A DNA stretch of 18,116 nt from a bacterium (GTDB lineage: Bacteria > Patescibacteriota > Saccharimonadia > Saccharimonadales > Saccharimonadaceae). The stretch spans positions 1 through 18,116 of the forward strand of contig JAHKZT010000006.1 of NCBI GenBank assembly GCA_020626475.1, read 5' to 3'. Positions 6,977 through 14,186 of this stretch are shown here, piece by piece. Each line of letters begins with the position of its first letter. The first letter of the stretch is position 1. The notes under the pieces are model-generated. The model worked only from the letters and a program-made list of their open reading frames with translations. It did no database searches and had not been told where the DNA came from. The translations under genes and the position numbers were made by a program.

Positions 6977-7654
6977 TTAGCGACGTTCGCGTTTGCGGCT
7001 ATCCGAACGTTCACGAACTGTAATGAAAATGAATAGAATAATTGATGCGCCGAGTAGAACGAATAGCCAAGGCGTAAAATCGTCGTTAGTCTTTGGAGCT
7101 GGAGGAACTTCCTCTGGTTCAACTGGCTCTTCTGGATCCGGTTCTTCGGAGGTGACATAGAAGTGCCAATGCGTCTTGGAAGTATCTGGATTGTTGATAT
7201 CTTCGTAAGTCTCATCAAGGTGAGTGAGAACCTTCATGCGGACAGATTCGCCAGATGCAAAATGCTTAATTTTGATAGCGTCCGTGAGATTGACGCCCTG
7301 AGCACGATAATCGAGACCACGGGCTTTACCGTCATAGAAAATCACATCATCGATGTAAATTTTCATCTCGATATGCTCGATGAGATTACTGGCCTTTATG
7401 GAATTATTCTCGGCCGTAATCTTGAAATAGATATCGTAGTCACTAGAGGTACCGTTTTCGATATTAAGATAGTCTGTATAGACTTCCCCGCCCGGCGTCA
7501 TGCCTTCATGATACATGAAACGCTCGTTAAAGCCGTCAGAGGCTTCATATACGATTTTGCCGTCTGCTTCACGAATATATACGGTGTTGTCCGCGGCAAA
7601 AACAGGAGCCGCGATGAATAGACTTGCGAGAATGATAGCAAATATCTTTTTCAT
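6977..7654 (-). CDS. exported surface protein with sortase-B-like APKTN anchor signal
   Basis: This 225-aa protein has a signal peptide (MKKIFAIILASLFIAAPVFA, cleavage after A20 likely). A beta-rich domain at about 22-168 includes YTDYLNIENGTSSDYDIYF and KARGLDYRAQGVNL. A Pro/Glu spacer (EEPDPEEPVEPEEVPP) leads to a cell-wall sorting-type end: APKTN at 186-190, TM at about 195-213, and a basic tail (RERSDSRKRERR). APKTN resembles the NPQTN/NPKTN signals of class B sortases rather than LPxTG. It is last in the operon with sipW and two TasA/BsaA-like genes, 35 bases after the previous stop, with AGGAG before the ATG. Anchoring the matrix protein to the cell is the natural guess but unproven. 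Confidence 0.82.
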   Translation of the reverse strand: MKKIFAIILASLFIAAPVFAADNTVYIREADGKIVYEASDGFNERFMYHEGMTPGGEVYTDYLNIENGTSSDYDIYFKITAENNSIKASNLIEHIEMKIYIDDVIFYDGKARGLDYRAQGVNLTDAIKIKHFASGESVRMKVLTHLDETYEDINNPDTSKTHWHFYVTSEEPDPEEPVEPEEVPPAPKTNDDFTPWLFVLLGASIILFIFITVRERSDSRKRERR

Positions 7655-7689
7655 CGTTAGCTCCTATTTTTATGTTTCGTTATTCTAGC

Positions 7690-8397
7690 TTAGTTTGCAG
7701 AGATAGCTACGGCGTTTGCGTAGTTGTTCTCAGCATCATATGCGAACCAGACCTGCTTGTACTGATCGTACTGAACAGTTTCAACAGTAAGAGTCAAAGT
7801 ATACGTCGCCTTGCCAAGACCTTCGATAGCAGTGGTGCAAGTCTTGGTAGTAGTGTGAGTATTTTCATTAGTGGAAGTTTCACACTCGGATTGGACTGGT
7901 AAGTTTGGATTAAGAGTTACACTCTTAATGAAGCTACTAGTCCTGTCATAGACTGGAGTGGAACCGGTAGTGTTTGCTGCGGCGAGAGCGCGCTTGTAGT
8001 AATAAGCTTTGGTTTCTTCGTCATAAGCCCAGTCGTTTGTATTGTCGAGATTGATAATTGCAATCTTTTTTGGATCGGAAGGAAGCGCAGCCTCGATATT
8101 GCCAATAGTACTCGTATCAATAGTATGGCCGCCTTCATCTTTCCAAACTTCCTGCATGGAAACACGAACAGCTACTGGGATAGTACCCTGGTTCTCAGTA
8201 ATAACGGTCTTTGGAACTTCCTGACCTGGAGTCCAGTTGTCTGGGCTATTGAAGGTCTCTTCGGACTTGGTTTTGTAGACAGCGGTCGTAAAGACGTTGT
8301 CGAAGGTAGCTTCGCTGGTGAAGTACGCAATAGTACCGGCAATCAAACCGACGACTGCGAGTGCGCCGAGTGCGATGATTGGTTTTTTATTCTTCAT
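7690..8397 (-). CDS. BsaA/TasA-like SipW-dependent exported protein
   Basis: The 235-aa product begins MKNKKPIIALGALAVVGLIA, then GTIAYFTSEATFDNVFTTAV. The A-Y-F-T...N-x-F-T stretch right after the hydrophobic core is the signature of SipW-dependent signal peptides in TasA, camelysin and BsaA matrix proteins. The rest is a beta-sandwich-type body (NQGTIPVAVRVSM near 69-81; TKAYYYKRAL near 130-139). The C-terminal third has two Cys (ECETS and KTCTT) about 13 residues apart that might pair outside the cell. It lies 58 bases downstream of sipW, with only a modest AAAGGG ribosome site. It is likely secreted by the neighbouring SipW and may polymerise into fibres or coat the surface. Confidence 0.82.
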   Translation of the reverse strand: MKNKKPIIALGALAVVGLIAGTIAYFTSEATFDNVFTTAVYKTKSEETFNSPDNWTPGQEVPKTVITENQGTIPVAVRVSMQEVWKDEGGHTIDTSTIGNIEAALPSDPKKIAIINLDNTNDWAYDEETKAYYYKRALAAANTTGSTPVYDRTSSFIKSVTLNPNLPVQSECETSTNENTHTTTKTCTTAIEGLGKATYTLTLTVETVQYDQYKQVWFAYDAENNYANAVAISAN

Positions 8398-8455
8398 GTG
8401 ATTTCCCTTTCTTAATATTTTTTTAGTTACGTTTTTGTGTTTAATAAGCTAGGTG

Positions 8456-8965
8456 CTATTCTTCTTCATGGCCGCGACCTTTCTCGCTTACGCTTATCTT
8501 ATCACTTTTTATGTTACTGAGCAAGAATTCGGCCACCAGGATAGCTACGATTATCAGGAATACCCACATATTAGAATTAATAAATTGCACGCCATAGCCA
8601 AGAATCGGAATCGCTAGGCCACCAACCTTGCCCTGCACCATTGAGTACGAGACTGGCCTGCCGTCTTCGGTATTGTTCGCATCGCCTTGCGTAATATATT
8701 CGCCATTCTCGATTCGCTTGATGCGGTGAGTCACGAGCTCGTCGCCCATCTGGTAAGTAATGATACTGTCTTGAGTTAACTCCTCTTGCGGAACAGCTTT
8801 GTAGTAAATAATCGTGCCAACTTCAAAAGTTGGACGCATAGAACCAGAAAGGACTACGACCGGCTTGGCACCAGTAATCATTGGCGCACAAATTAACGCA
8901 TATACACCGATGATGGCATAACAAATATAGCTAAGAACACGAACAATAATCTTTAGAACGCCCAT
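8456..8965 (-). CDS. sipW: SipW-type signal peptidase I
   Basis: This 169-aa membrane peptidase removes signal peptides from specific exported proteins. It is the ER-like Ser/His type: the nucleophile S42 lies in LSGSMRPTF (39-47), and H80 in ELVTHRI (76-82) replaces the Lys of LepB-type enzymes. GDANNTED (94-101) is the conserved acidic box. TM helices lie at about 10-30 and 132-150, with a charged C-terminal tail. The start overlaps the end of the upstream TasA-like gene by 13 bases, with GGAG about 7 bases before the ATG. Flanked on both sides by proteins with SipW-type leaders, it is the dedicated processing enzyme of this operon. A general LepB presumably exists elsewhere. Confidence 0.93.
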   Translation of the reverse strand: MGVLKIIVRVLSYICYAIIGVYALICAPMITGAKPVVVLSGSMRPTFEVGTIIYYKAVPQEELTQDSIITYQMGDELVTHRIKRIENGEYITQGDANNTEDGRPVSYSMVQGKVGGLAIPILGYGVQFINSNMWVFLIIVAILVAEFLLSNIKSDKISVSEKGRGHEEE

Positions 8966-9534
8966 GTCACTGCTCCGTCATCGCCCACTGTTACGGTTTT
9001 ACCCCAGAGAGTGCTGGCGGCTGTCGAATCGGCCTGGACTGATTCGAAGCGGAAAGAAAGGTCATAATTGTATTTCGCGTAGCTAGTATTGCCAAGGCTA
9101 ATAGAATCGAGAACCTTCACCTCGGCACCTGGATTGAGTGTCTTTTTGTAATAATACCAGCCATCACCGCCGTCAACGAAATCGCTCACGAAATCAGTAG
9201 TCCAGTTTTTGACGACGACGTTATTGTTTTCGGCAGTATTGCTGACAATCGTGCCATCAGCCTTGCTCCAAGTCTCACTATAGGCGATGCGGAGAAGGTT
9301 TTTTGCGCCATCTTCGCCTTCGTTCTTGAAGGTAATTTCATGCTTGCCAAAGCCCTCATCGGAGTCTTCGACAATTTTGACGCCATTGTCCGCAACTTTG
9401 ACTTTGTTCTCGATGACGGAAGTGTTGCGACTGACCGCAAAAACTAGGAAGGTTGTCGTGCCAGCAGCAACCAATATAGCGGCCGCGGCAATAATTGCGA
9501 TTTTTCCTTTATTGTTTTTGCGATTTATATTCAT
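8953..9534 (-). CDS. TasA/BsaA-like exported matrix protein
   Basis: This 193-aa protein has a basic N-terminus (MNINRKNNKGK), a hydrophobic core at about 12-33, and then NTSVIENKVKVADNGVKIVED, which corresponds to the N-x-F-T-x-G/V-x-I stretch of SipW substrates although the F-T-D part has changed. The body has the family's domain pattern: EITFKNEGEDGAKNLLRIAY (66-85) and WTTDFV...DGWYYYKKTLNPG (111-135), comparable to the Y-Y-Y-K-K-x-L-x-P-G block of BsaA-type proteins. It is first in the operon, directly before sipW with a 13-base overlap. A role as secreted fibre or matrix subunit is inferred from family and context; cleavage by SipW is expected but the exact site is not obvious. Confidence 0.78.
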   Translation of the reverse strand: MNINRKNNKGKIAIIAAAAILVAAGTTTFLVFAVSRNTSVIENKVKVADNGVKIVEDSDEGFGKHEITFKNEGEDGAKNLLRIAYSETWSKADGTIVSNTAENNNVVVKNWTTDFVSDFVDGGDGWYYYKKTLNPGAEVKVLDSISLGNTSYAKYNYDLSFRFESVQADSTAASTLWGKTVTVGDDGAVTWAF

Positions 9535-9561
9535 ATTTTGACCTACTTTTCTCTATTTTTA

Positions 9562-9590
9562 AGTATAGCTTATGCTTATGTTTTTTGCAA
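9562..9590 (-). promoter_or_regulatory. promoter of the TasA-like/sipW operon
   Basis: TTGCAA (9590-9585), a 17-base spacer and TATACT (9567-9562) lie on the minus strand, about 21 leader bases before the ATG at 9534. The spacer contains a tandem CATAAG-CATAAG next to the -10. The -35 begins 3 bases from the stop of the upstream broken gene. Confidence 0.65.
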
Positions 9591-9592
9591 AA

Positions 9593-11594
9593 TTACTCGA
9601 CGATATATGGGTTAGTCGATGTGCCGTTCGCGCCATTATCAGCAAATTCGATTCCGGATTTTAGTGAAACAGATGGACGTAGGCCATATACGTAGGAGTA
9701 CATATTCCAGTCATATATATGAGTACCAGTAGAGCATGTGCGCGTTGCCGCCGAAGTCAGAAGGCGAAATAGACCACGAGTTTTCGCCCGTATACAGATA
9801 TGACGCGGTATTAGTATAGTCCCATCCGATGCCAGCCATCGTAAGTTCATCGGCAGTAATCAGGCCGACTTTATGCGCAAGTTTGCCATTACCGTTCGCC
9901 GTATCGTCTTTGGTGAAGGCATCATTCTTATTAGCGCAATCAAGCGACGGGTGATAATTATTATTTACGGCAATCGTGTTGCGATTATATGCACCATGAC
10001 GGTTATACCAAGAATTAGCATTGCTGTCCTTACTCCTAAGACCACCTAAGCTAAGGCTACGATCATTACAGAAAATAGCATCATCGAGGTCATCCTCATA
10101 GTTATAGGTATTGGCGATATGCCCATCGAGATTCTCGGCTTCAAACCAAGCTTCAATGACGGATTTTGCGTTCGAATCGTTCGTATTAGTATACATGGCA
10201 GTTTTAGCAGCTTCTATGTCATCGTAGCCACCGATATTTAGATAGTATATGTCAGCAGTATCCGCATAGTAGATATAGCCTATCTTGGCATTATCGCAAG
10301 AAGCTGCGCCGTCGGTACAGAAATAATGATACCTGACGGCAACATTTTCGCGCTGGTCAGCCCAAGTACCCGAGATAGATTGCCCAGCACTAGTATCAAG
10401 AATATAGGTGCCGTCGGTAGTATGTAATACATCATTAGCGAAAGTATAGACCGTAGAATCTGCATGAATTGTTTTATACTCTAGACGATCGCCATACATA
10501 TAGCCAACATCAGCAGGAGAAGTTTTCTCATTATTAAATTCAAATATATTCTCGCCATTATACGTAATCTGCGTATCAGTGCCAGTAGCAGTACAAGTAT
10601 TCGTCGGGACCAGATCGCCGTCACTATTCTCTACAGTATCAACTTCACCGTTATAAATCATCTTAGTGCCACCAGTTGCCGTAGTGCGCACAATTTTCCA
10701 GCACTTACCTGCCCAGATGACGTTATTGTTCGCAATCTGGCCACGGAAGTAATAAACGTCTTGGCCATTCTCGGTATATTTATTGACGCCGTTGCCGTTT
10801 GCCGTTGCAATATCGTCGGAAACGATGGCTTTTTTAGTGAAATCGATTTCGTAATCGCCAAGATCATTGGCGAGGCTTTTTACGATATCCGCCGCCTCAC
10901 GACTTACAAATTCCCACTGCGCATAGAGCTTGGGCTCGCCGCCAGTAGCAAAGATGAGCGCTTGTCCGTTAGTGTAGCTTTCGCCAGTACCGTCGGCCTT
11001 AGTATTCCAGCCAGTGAAATTATATTTTTCGCGGGTAAATGTGTTGGCGGAGAGATTTTACTCAGCATTAAGACCAAACCTCTGCGGCGGCATATTGCCC
11101 GTGCCGCCGTTAGCATCGAAGCTCACCTCAACTGCGGTTGCAGTAGCGTTAGAGCTAGTGTAGCCAAAGGTATGAAGATATGGCTTGCTCGCGAAAGTAT
11201 TTTTATAAATAACTGCATATTGACCAGTACTCGTTGCTACGAAGCTTGTGTCATCGGCATTTACAGTACCACCAGAGACAGACTCGAGCGCATACTCCTG
11301 AGGGACATACTGGCGAATGCGGTAGCTTGCGGCAGAAGTTTCGATAGCCCTACAGCTATCTTTCGCGACGATTACGTCGGAAGAAAAGCCTTGGTCGCTA
11401 GAGACATAGAAGCGTAAGGCATCTTCGTTGCCGCCGTCAATAATTGCACAAAGTTTAATGCCGGTTTCACCTTCGGCGAAGGAGCCAAGATCATTGGCGG
11501 CATTTGCGTTAATGAATTTCGGTAGCAATACTGCTACGAATAGGAAAATGGCGACTAATTTGAGACGCCCAAAATCTCTTGTTTTTCTGCGCAT
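9593..11594 (-). pseudogene. InlB-repeat surface protein, interrupted by TAA and a frameshift
   Basis: Joined across two lesions this would be about 667 aa. It has an N-terminal membrane/signal segment (KLVAIFLFVAVLLPKFINA, about 11-29), a SpaA-like beta domain (RQYVPQEYALESVSGGTV), an InlB/Listeria-Bacteroides repeat (VSFDANGGTGNMPPQRFG... to FTREKYNFTGWNTKADGTG...LYAQWEF), and a long C-terminal module ending in GLRPSVSLKSG...NPYIVE, as in large secreted proteins of host-associated bacteria. Lesion 1 is an in-frame TAA at 11060-11058, in the middle of the InlB repeat; the same frame stays open on both sides. Lesion 2 is at an (AT)4 run (9713-9720): the frame ends at TGA 9711, and restoring one TA unit rejoins it to the conserved ending. 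It has its own promoter and only a weak ribosome site. Sequencing error at either point is possible. Confidence 0.8.
9713..9720. repeat. (AT)4 dinucleotide run at the frameshift
   Basis: Four AT units lie exactly where the surface-protein frame breaks. One extra dinucleotide would put the last 40 or so codons, including GLRPSVSLKSG, back in frame. Confidence 0.6.
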
Positions 11595-11658
11595 TTTTGT
11601 CTCTTGTTTTTATGTTTTTGTAGGTAGAACGTTTTTATTTTGACCTTGTTCTGGCTTG

Positions 11659-11687
11659 AGTTTAGCATAAGCATGTCTATTTGTCAA
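11659..11687 (-). promoter_or_regulatory. promoter of the InlB-repeat gene
   Basis: TTGACA (11687-11682), a 17-base spacer and TAAACT (11664-11659) with TGc before the -10 on the minus strand. A leader of about 58 bases precedes the ATG at 11594. The spacer ends in GCTTATGC, the inverse of the element in the promoter at 9562. Confidence 0.65.
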
Positions 11688-11711
11688 CAGTCGATTCTTC
11701 GTTTCTCTTTA

Positions 11712-11740
11712 TTGACTTTTTTAACCGCTTGTGGTATAAT
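11712..11740 (+). promoter_or_regulatory. near-perfect sigma-70-type promoter of the protease-rimK pair
   Basis: TTGACT (11712-11717), 17-base spacer, TATAAT (11735-11740) with TGg extension. The leader to the ATG at 11769 is about 22 bases. Its -35 is 24 bp from the -35 of the divergent InlB-repeat promoter. Confidence 0.8.
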
Positions 11741-11768
11741 AAGAAGGTTAGATATAAGAGACAATTTT

Positions 11769-12278
11769 ATGACTGACAAAGACATAATTGGGCGCGAAGT
11801 CTTGGTAGACTTCGGCGACGAAATCAAGGGTGTTCCTGCCAAGGTAGACACCGGCGCAGATAGCTCTGCAGTATGGGCGAGCGATATCTTCGTCGATAAA
11901 GATAATATTTTGCATTTTAAGCTGTTCGGCAAGAAATCAAAATATTATACCGGCATTGAGCACGCAACGGATAAATTTAGCGTCGCGATGACGAAAAGCT
12001 CGCTCGGCGAAAGAGCCTTAAAATACCGCGTGAAGCTTCTTGTCACAATCGCTGGGCACAAAATCACGGCCAGCTTCGGCTTAAGTGATCGCTCGACGCA
12101 TAATTACCCTATCTTGATTGGTCGAAGAACGCTGAGTGGAAAATTCTTGGTAGATGTCAGTCAAAACGAAAATCTAGTAAACATTAAGAAGAATACACCT
12201 GTCGGCTTAAACGACAAGATGAAAGAAAACCCATATAAATTCTATAAGGAAAACTATGAAAATCGCAATTCTCTCTAA
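11769..12278 (+). CDS. retropepsin-like 'ATP-dependent zinc protease' family protein (RimB-like)
   Basis: This 169-aa protein matches the family that accompanies RimK ligases. An aspartic-protease-like signature AKVDTGADSSAV spans about 24-35 with D27 as the candidate catalytic residue. The family's second landmark, YPILIGRRTLSGKFLVDVS, lies at 113-131. Despite the older 'zinc protease' name, the D-T-G-A core points to a retropepsin fold. The start at 11769 suits the family N-terminus (IGREVLVDFGD) and the promoter; the open frame upstream is noncoding. Its 3' end overlaps rimK by 23 bases. In gammaproteobacteria such a protease acts with RimK on the glutamylated tail of ribosomal protein S6; a similar trimming role here is inference. 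Confidence 0.88.
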   Translation: MTDKDIIGREVLVDFGDEIKGVPAKVDTGADSSAVWASDIFVDKDNILHFKLFGKKSKYYTGIEHATDKFSVAMTKSSLGERALKYRVKLLVTIAGHKITASFGLSDRSTHNYPILIGRRTLSGKFLVDVSQNENLVNIKKNTPVGLNDKMKENPYKFYKENYENRNSL

Positions 12279-13167
12279 CGGCAATGCCAACTACTCAACC
12301 AAGCGCCTCGTAGAGGAGGCGGAAAAGCGCGGCCACATGGTCGACGTCATTAAGTACAAAAATTGTTATATTTCGATTGAAAACCGCCAGAATAAGGTTT
12401 TCTATAAAGGCAAGCCGCTCGAAAACTACGATGCAATTATTCCGCGCATTTCTAATAGCATGACAAAGTACGGTACCGCGATTGTGCGTCAGCTTGAGAT
12501 GCAGGGCGAGTATGTGCTTTCGAAATCGATTGCGATTACGCGCGCTCGCGATAAACTCCGCTCAATGCAGGTGCTCGCAAAATACGGTGTCGACGTGCCA
12601 AAAACTGTCGTTTCGCGCAATACGGCCGACATCGATGAGCTTCTCGATCAGCTTGGCGAGATGCCAGTGATTATTAAGCTCGCTTACGGTACGCACGGCA
12701 ATGGCGTAATTCTCGCCGAATCAAAGAAGGCAGCAAAATCTACGCTTCAGGCTTTCTACCTGTCGAATGATGACGGCGTCTCTATTCTCTTGCAGGAGTT
12801 CGTAAAGGAATCTGCCGGTACAGACATTCGTGCTTTCGTTGTTGGCAGCAAAGTAGTCGCCTCAATGCAGCGCAAGAGTCTCGATGACGATTTCCGCTCC
12901 AATCTTCATAAGGGTGGCTCCGGTATGCCAATTAAGCTTACACCACAGGAAGAAAAGATGGCAGTCGCCGCTGCAAAGGCGATGGGCCTAAACGTTGCCG
13001 GTGTCGATATCATGCGTTCCGCACGTGGCCCGCTCTGTCTTGAAGTCAACGCTTCCCCGGGCTTTGGCATCGAGAAAGTGACCGGACGCGATGTCGCAAG
13101 TAAGATTATCGAATACGTCGAACACAACGCAAGTCGCACGCCAAAGAAAGACAAAGTCGGCGCTTAA
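12256..13167 (+). CDS. rimK: RimK-type ATP-grasp alpha-L-glutamate ligase
   Basis: The 303-aa protein aligns along its whole length with E. coli RimK, which adds Glu residues to the C-terminus of ribosomal protein S6 using ATP. Landmarks are the N-terminal MKIAILS and KRLVEEAEKRGH, YDAIIPRI (58-65), AIARARDKLRSM-like AITRARDKLRSM (93-104), the ATP-binding VIIKLAYGTHGNGV (138-151), DFRSNLHKGG (212-221), and metal ligands D251 (AGVDIM), E263 and N265 (LEVNASPG). AAGGA lies 5 bases before the ATG, inside the upstream protease gene, so the pair is coupled. The ligand-loop change from E. coli KLVEGTQGIGV to KLAYGTHGNGV leaves the real acceptor open. A hairpin terminator follows. Confidence 0.92.
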   Translation: MKIAILSNGNANYSTKRLVEEAEKRGHMVDVIKYKNCYISIENRQNKVFYKGKPLENYDAIIPRISNSMTKYGTAIVRQLEMQGEYVLSKSIAITRARDKLRSMQVLAKYGVDVPKTVVSRNTADIDELLDQLGEMPVIIKLAYGTHGNGVILAESKKAAKSTLQAFYLSNDDGVSILLQEFVKESAGTDIRAFVVGSKVVASMQRKSLDDDFRSNLHKGGSGMPIKLTPQEEKMAVAAAKAMGLNVAGVDIMRSARGPLCLEVNASPGFGIEKVTGRDVASKIIEYVEHNASRTPKKDKVGA

Positions 13168-13179
13168 AATATTAACCAC

Positions 13180-13210
13180 AAAAGCCCCTGGTTCATCCCA
13201 AGGGCTTTTT
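13180..13210 (+). terminator. intrinsic terminator after rimK
   Basis: AAAAGCCC (13180-13187) pairs with GGGCTTTT (13202-13209), extended inward by three further pairs after one mismatch, and ends in a T-run. It lies 13 bases past the rimK stop. Confidence 0.85.
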
Positions 13211-13223
13211 GCTGCGCGGCACA

Positions 13224-13252
13224 TTGCGTAAGTATCGCGTTTATGGTAAAAA
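13224..13252 (+). promoter_or_regulatory. promoter of the membrane protein at 13259, leaderless layout
   Basis: TTGCGT (13224-13229), 17-base spacer, TAAAAA (13247-13252) with TGg extension. Six bases then precede the ATG, so the transcript should start at the start codon. No Shine-Dalgarno is present. Confidence 0.6.
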
Positions 13253-13258
13253 ATAAGC

Positions 13259-13717
13259 ATGATATTGGCAGTTTTCTTAGCAGCATTGTTACTGTTATTT
13301 ATTGCCGTGCGCCATAACGTTGGCGTGCCATTTTTAGCGATGATTGCAGGTGTTGCCGTCTATGAAAACTGGGGTGCTGGTTTTGCAAACTTCATCTCCG
13401 AATGGATACCGGGCGCAAGCGTAGTCTGGATACAATACGCGCTCTACGGCATCTTAGTTGTCGGTTTCCCGCTAATTCTCTATCTTCGCGCCGGCAAAAG
13501 TGGCCTCTTTGGCGCACTACGCATCGCCGAATCAATTGTCTTTGCGGCAGTCCTTACCATTATGGTCGCAGAGCCACTTGCTAGTATTTTCCAATTCGAC
13601 ACTTTAGCTTACGAAATCTCAAGCTTTCTCAATAACATCCGCGGTATCGCAATGATTGTCGGAATTAGTGCGGCGTACGTAGATGTTTTCTTGTTCCACT
13701 CAGGGAAGGCTTGGTAA
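13259..13717 (+). CDS. unknown multi-pass membrane protein
   Basis: This 152-aa protein is mostly hydrophobic, with about four to five TM helices: residues 2-17, about 22-35, about 55-75 (WIQYALYGILVVGFPLILYL), about 88-112, and a C-terminal one around 130-148. The size and even spread of helices recall CvpA-like small membrane proteins, but I see no decisive motif and do not assign the family. The ATG is set by the promoter 6 bases upstream. Its last 53 bases overlap the 3' end of the convergent methyltransferase gene, with no terminator between them. Confidence 0.72.
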   Translation: MILAVFLAALLLLFIAVRHNVGVPFLAMIAGVAVYENWGAGFANFISEWIPGASVVWIQYALYGILVVGFPLILYLRAGKSGLFGALRIAESIVFAAVLTIMVAEPLASIFQFDTLAYEISSFLNNIRGIAMIVGISAAYVDVFLFHSGKAW

Positions 13718-14186
13718 TTTCCCAGAGCGCAATGCCGGTTGCGACCGAGACGTTGAAGGATTCTTTTTTGCCAAGCATTGGAATTTCGAGCAATCGATCA
13801 CACTTAGCAAGCAACTCGGCTGGAATGCCGTGAACTTCTTCACCTAAAATGAGGGCGATTTTTTCTGGTAATTCTGGCGAATCGGCGAGATTTAGAGAAT
13901 TTTCACCCTGCTCTAGCGCCACGACAGAATAACCTTGCTCTTTGAGTTCGACAATCGCCTGTTCAATTTCGGCGCGACGCCATCGAAGCGTCTCTTCCGC
14001 ACCGAGCGCAGTCTTATGAATCGCCTTTCGAAGCTTCTCTTGCTCGTGCGGTAGACCTTTGTCTATGAAGGGCGTATAGCCGGTAAAAATTACTTCAGAG
14101 ACACCCAAACAGTCGCAAGTGCGCAAAATTGCACCCACATTGTAGGTGGAACGAATATTATAAAGTATAACCGTAAGCTGTTTCAT
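13665..14186 (-). CDS. SpoU/TrmH family RNA 2'-O-methyltransferase
   Basis: This 173-aa protein carries the three motifs of SPOUT methyltransferases that methylate ribose 2'-OH in tRNA or rRNA using S-adenosylmethionine. Motif 1 is NIRSTYNVGAILRTCD (10-25), with N10 and R22. Motif 2 is KIALILGEEVHGI (108-120). Motif 3, the SAM-binding knot, is LEIPMLGKKESFNVSVATGIALWE (132-155) with the conserved E141-S-F-N-V-S. It is a bare catalytic domain with no added RNA-binding domain, so the target nucleotide cannot be told. The last 17 residues (KPSLSGTRKHLRTPH) go beyond the core and are encoded in the overlap with the convergent membrane-protein gene. The ATG is 14 bp from the divergent pilus ATPase gene. 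Confidence 0.92.
   Translation of the reverse strand: MKQLTVILYNIRSTYNVGAILRTCDCLGVSEVIFTGYTPFIDKGLPHEQEKLRKAIHKTALGAEETLRWRRAEIEQAIVELKEQGYSVVALEQGENSLNLADSPELPEKIALILGEEVHGIPAELLAKCDRLLEIPMLGKKESFNVSVATGIALWEITKPSLSGTRKHLRTPH

Noticed and set aside
7163..7621. 152-codon plus-strand open frame opposite the APKTN protein gene
   Set aside because: Antisense to a protein with clear signal peptide and anchor; no own signals.
11058..11060. TAA as a reassigned sense codon
   Set aside because: TAA ends several intact genes here (GNAT, pilin-like, rimK, ATPase, L31 neighbours) with terminators or next starts directly behind, so a local mutation is far simpler.
10761..11417. 218-codon plus-strand open frame opposite the InlB-repeat gene
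   Set aside because: The minus strand carries recognisable InlB repeat and C-terminal module sequence in a continuous frame; the plus frame shows no domain and is a shadow.
11595..11768. Possible small RNA or riboswitch in the 174-bp divergent gap
   Set aside because: Two complete promoters fill the centre and the remaining leaders are short and A-rich with no conserved stem pattern that I recognise.
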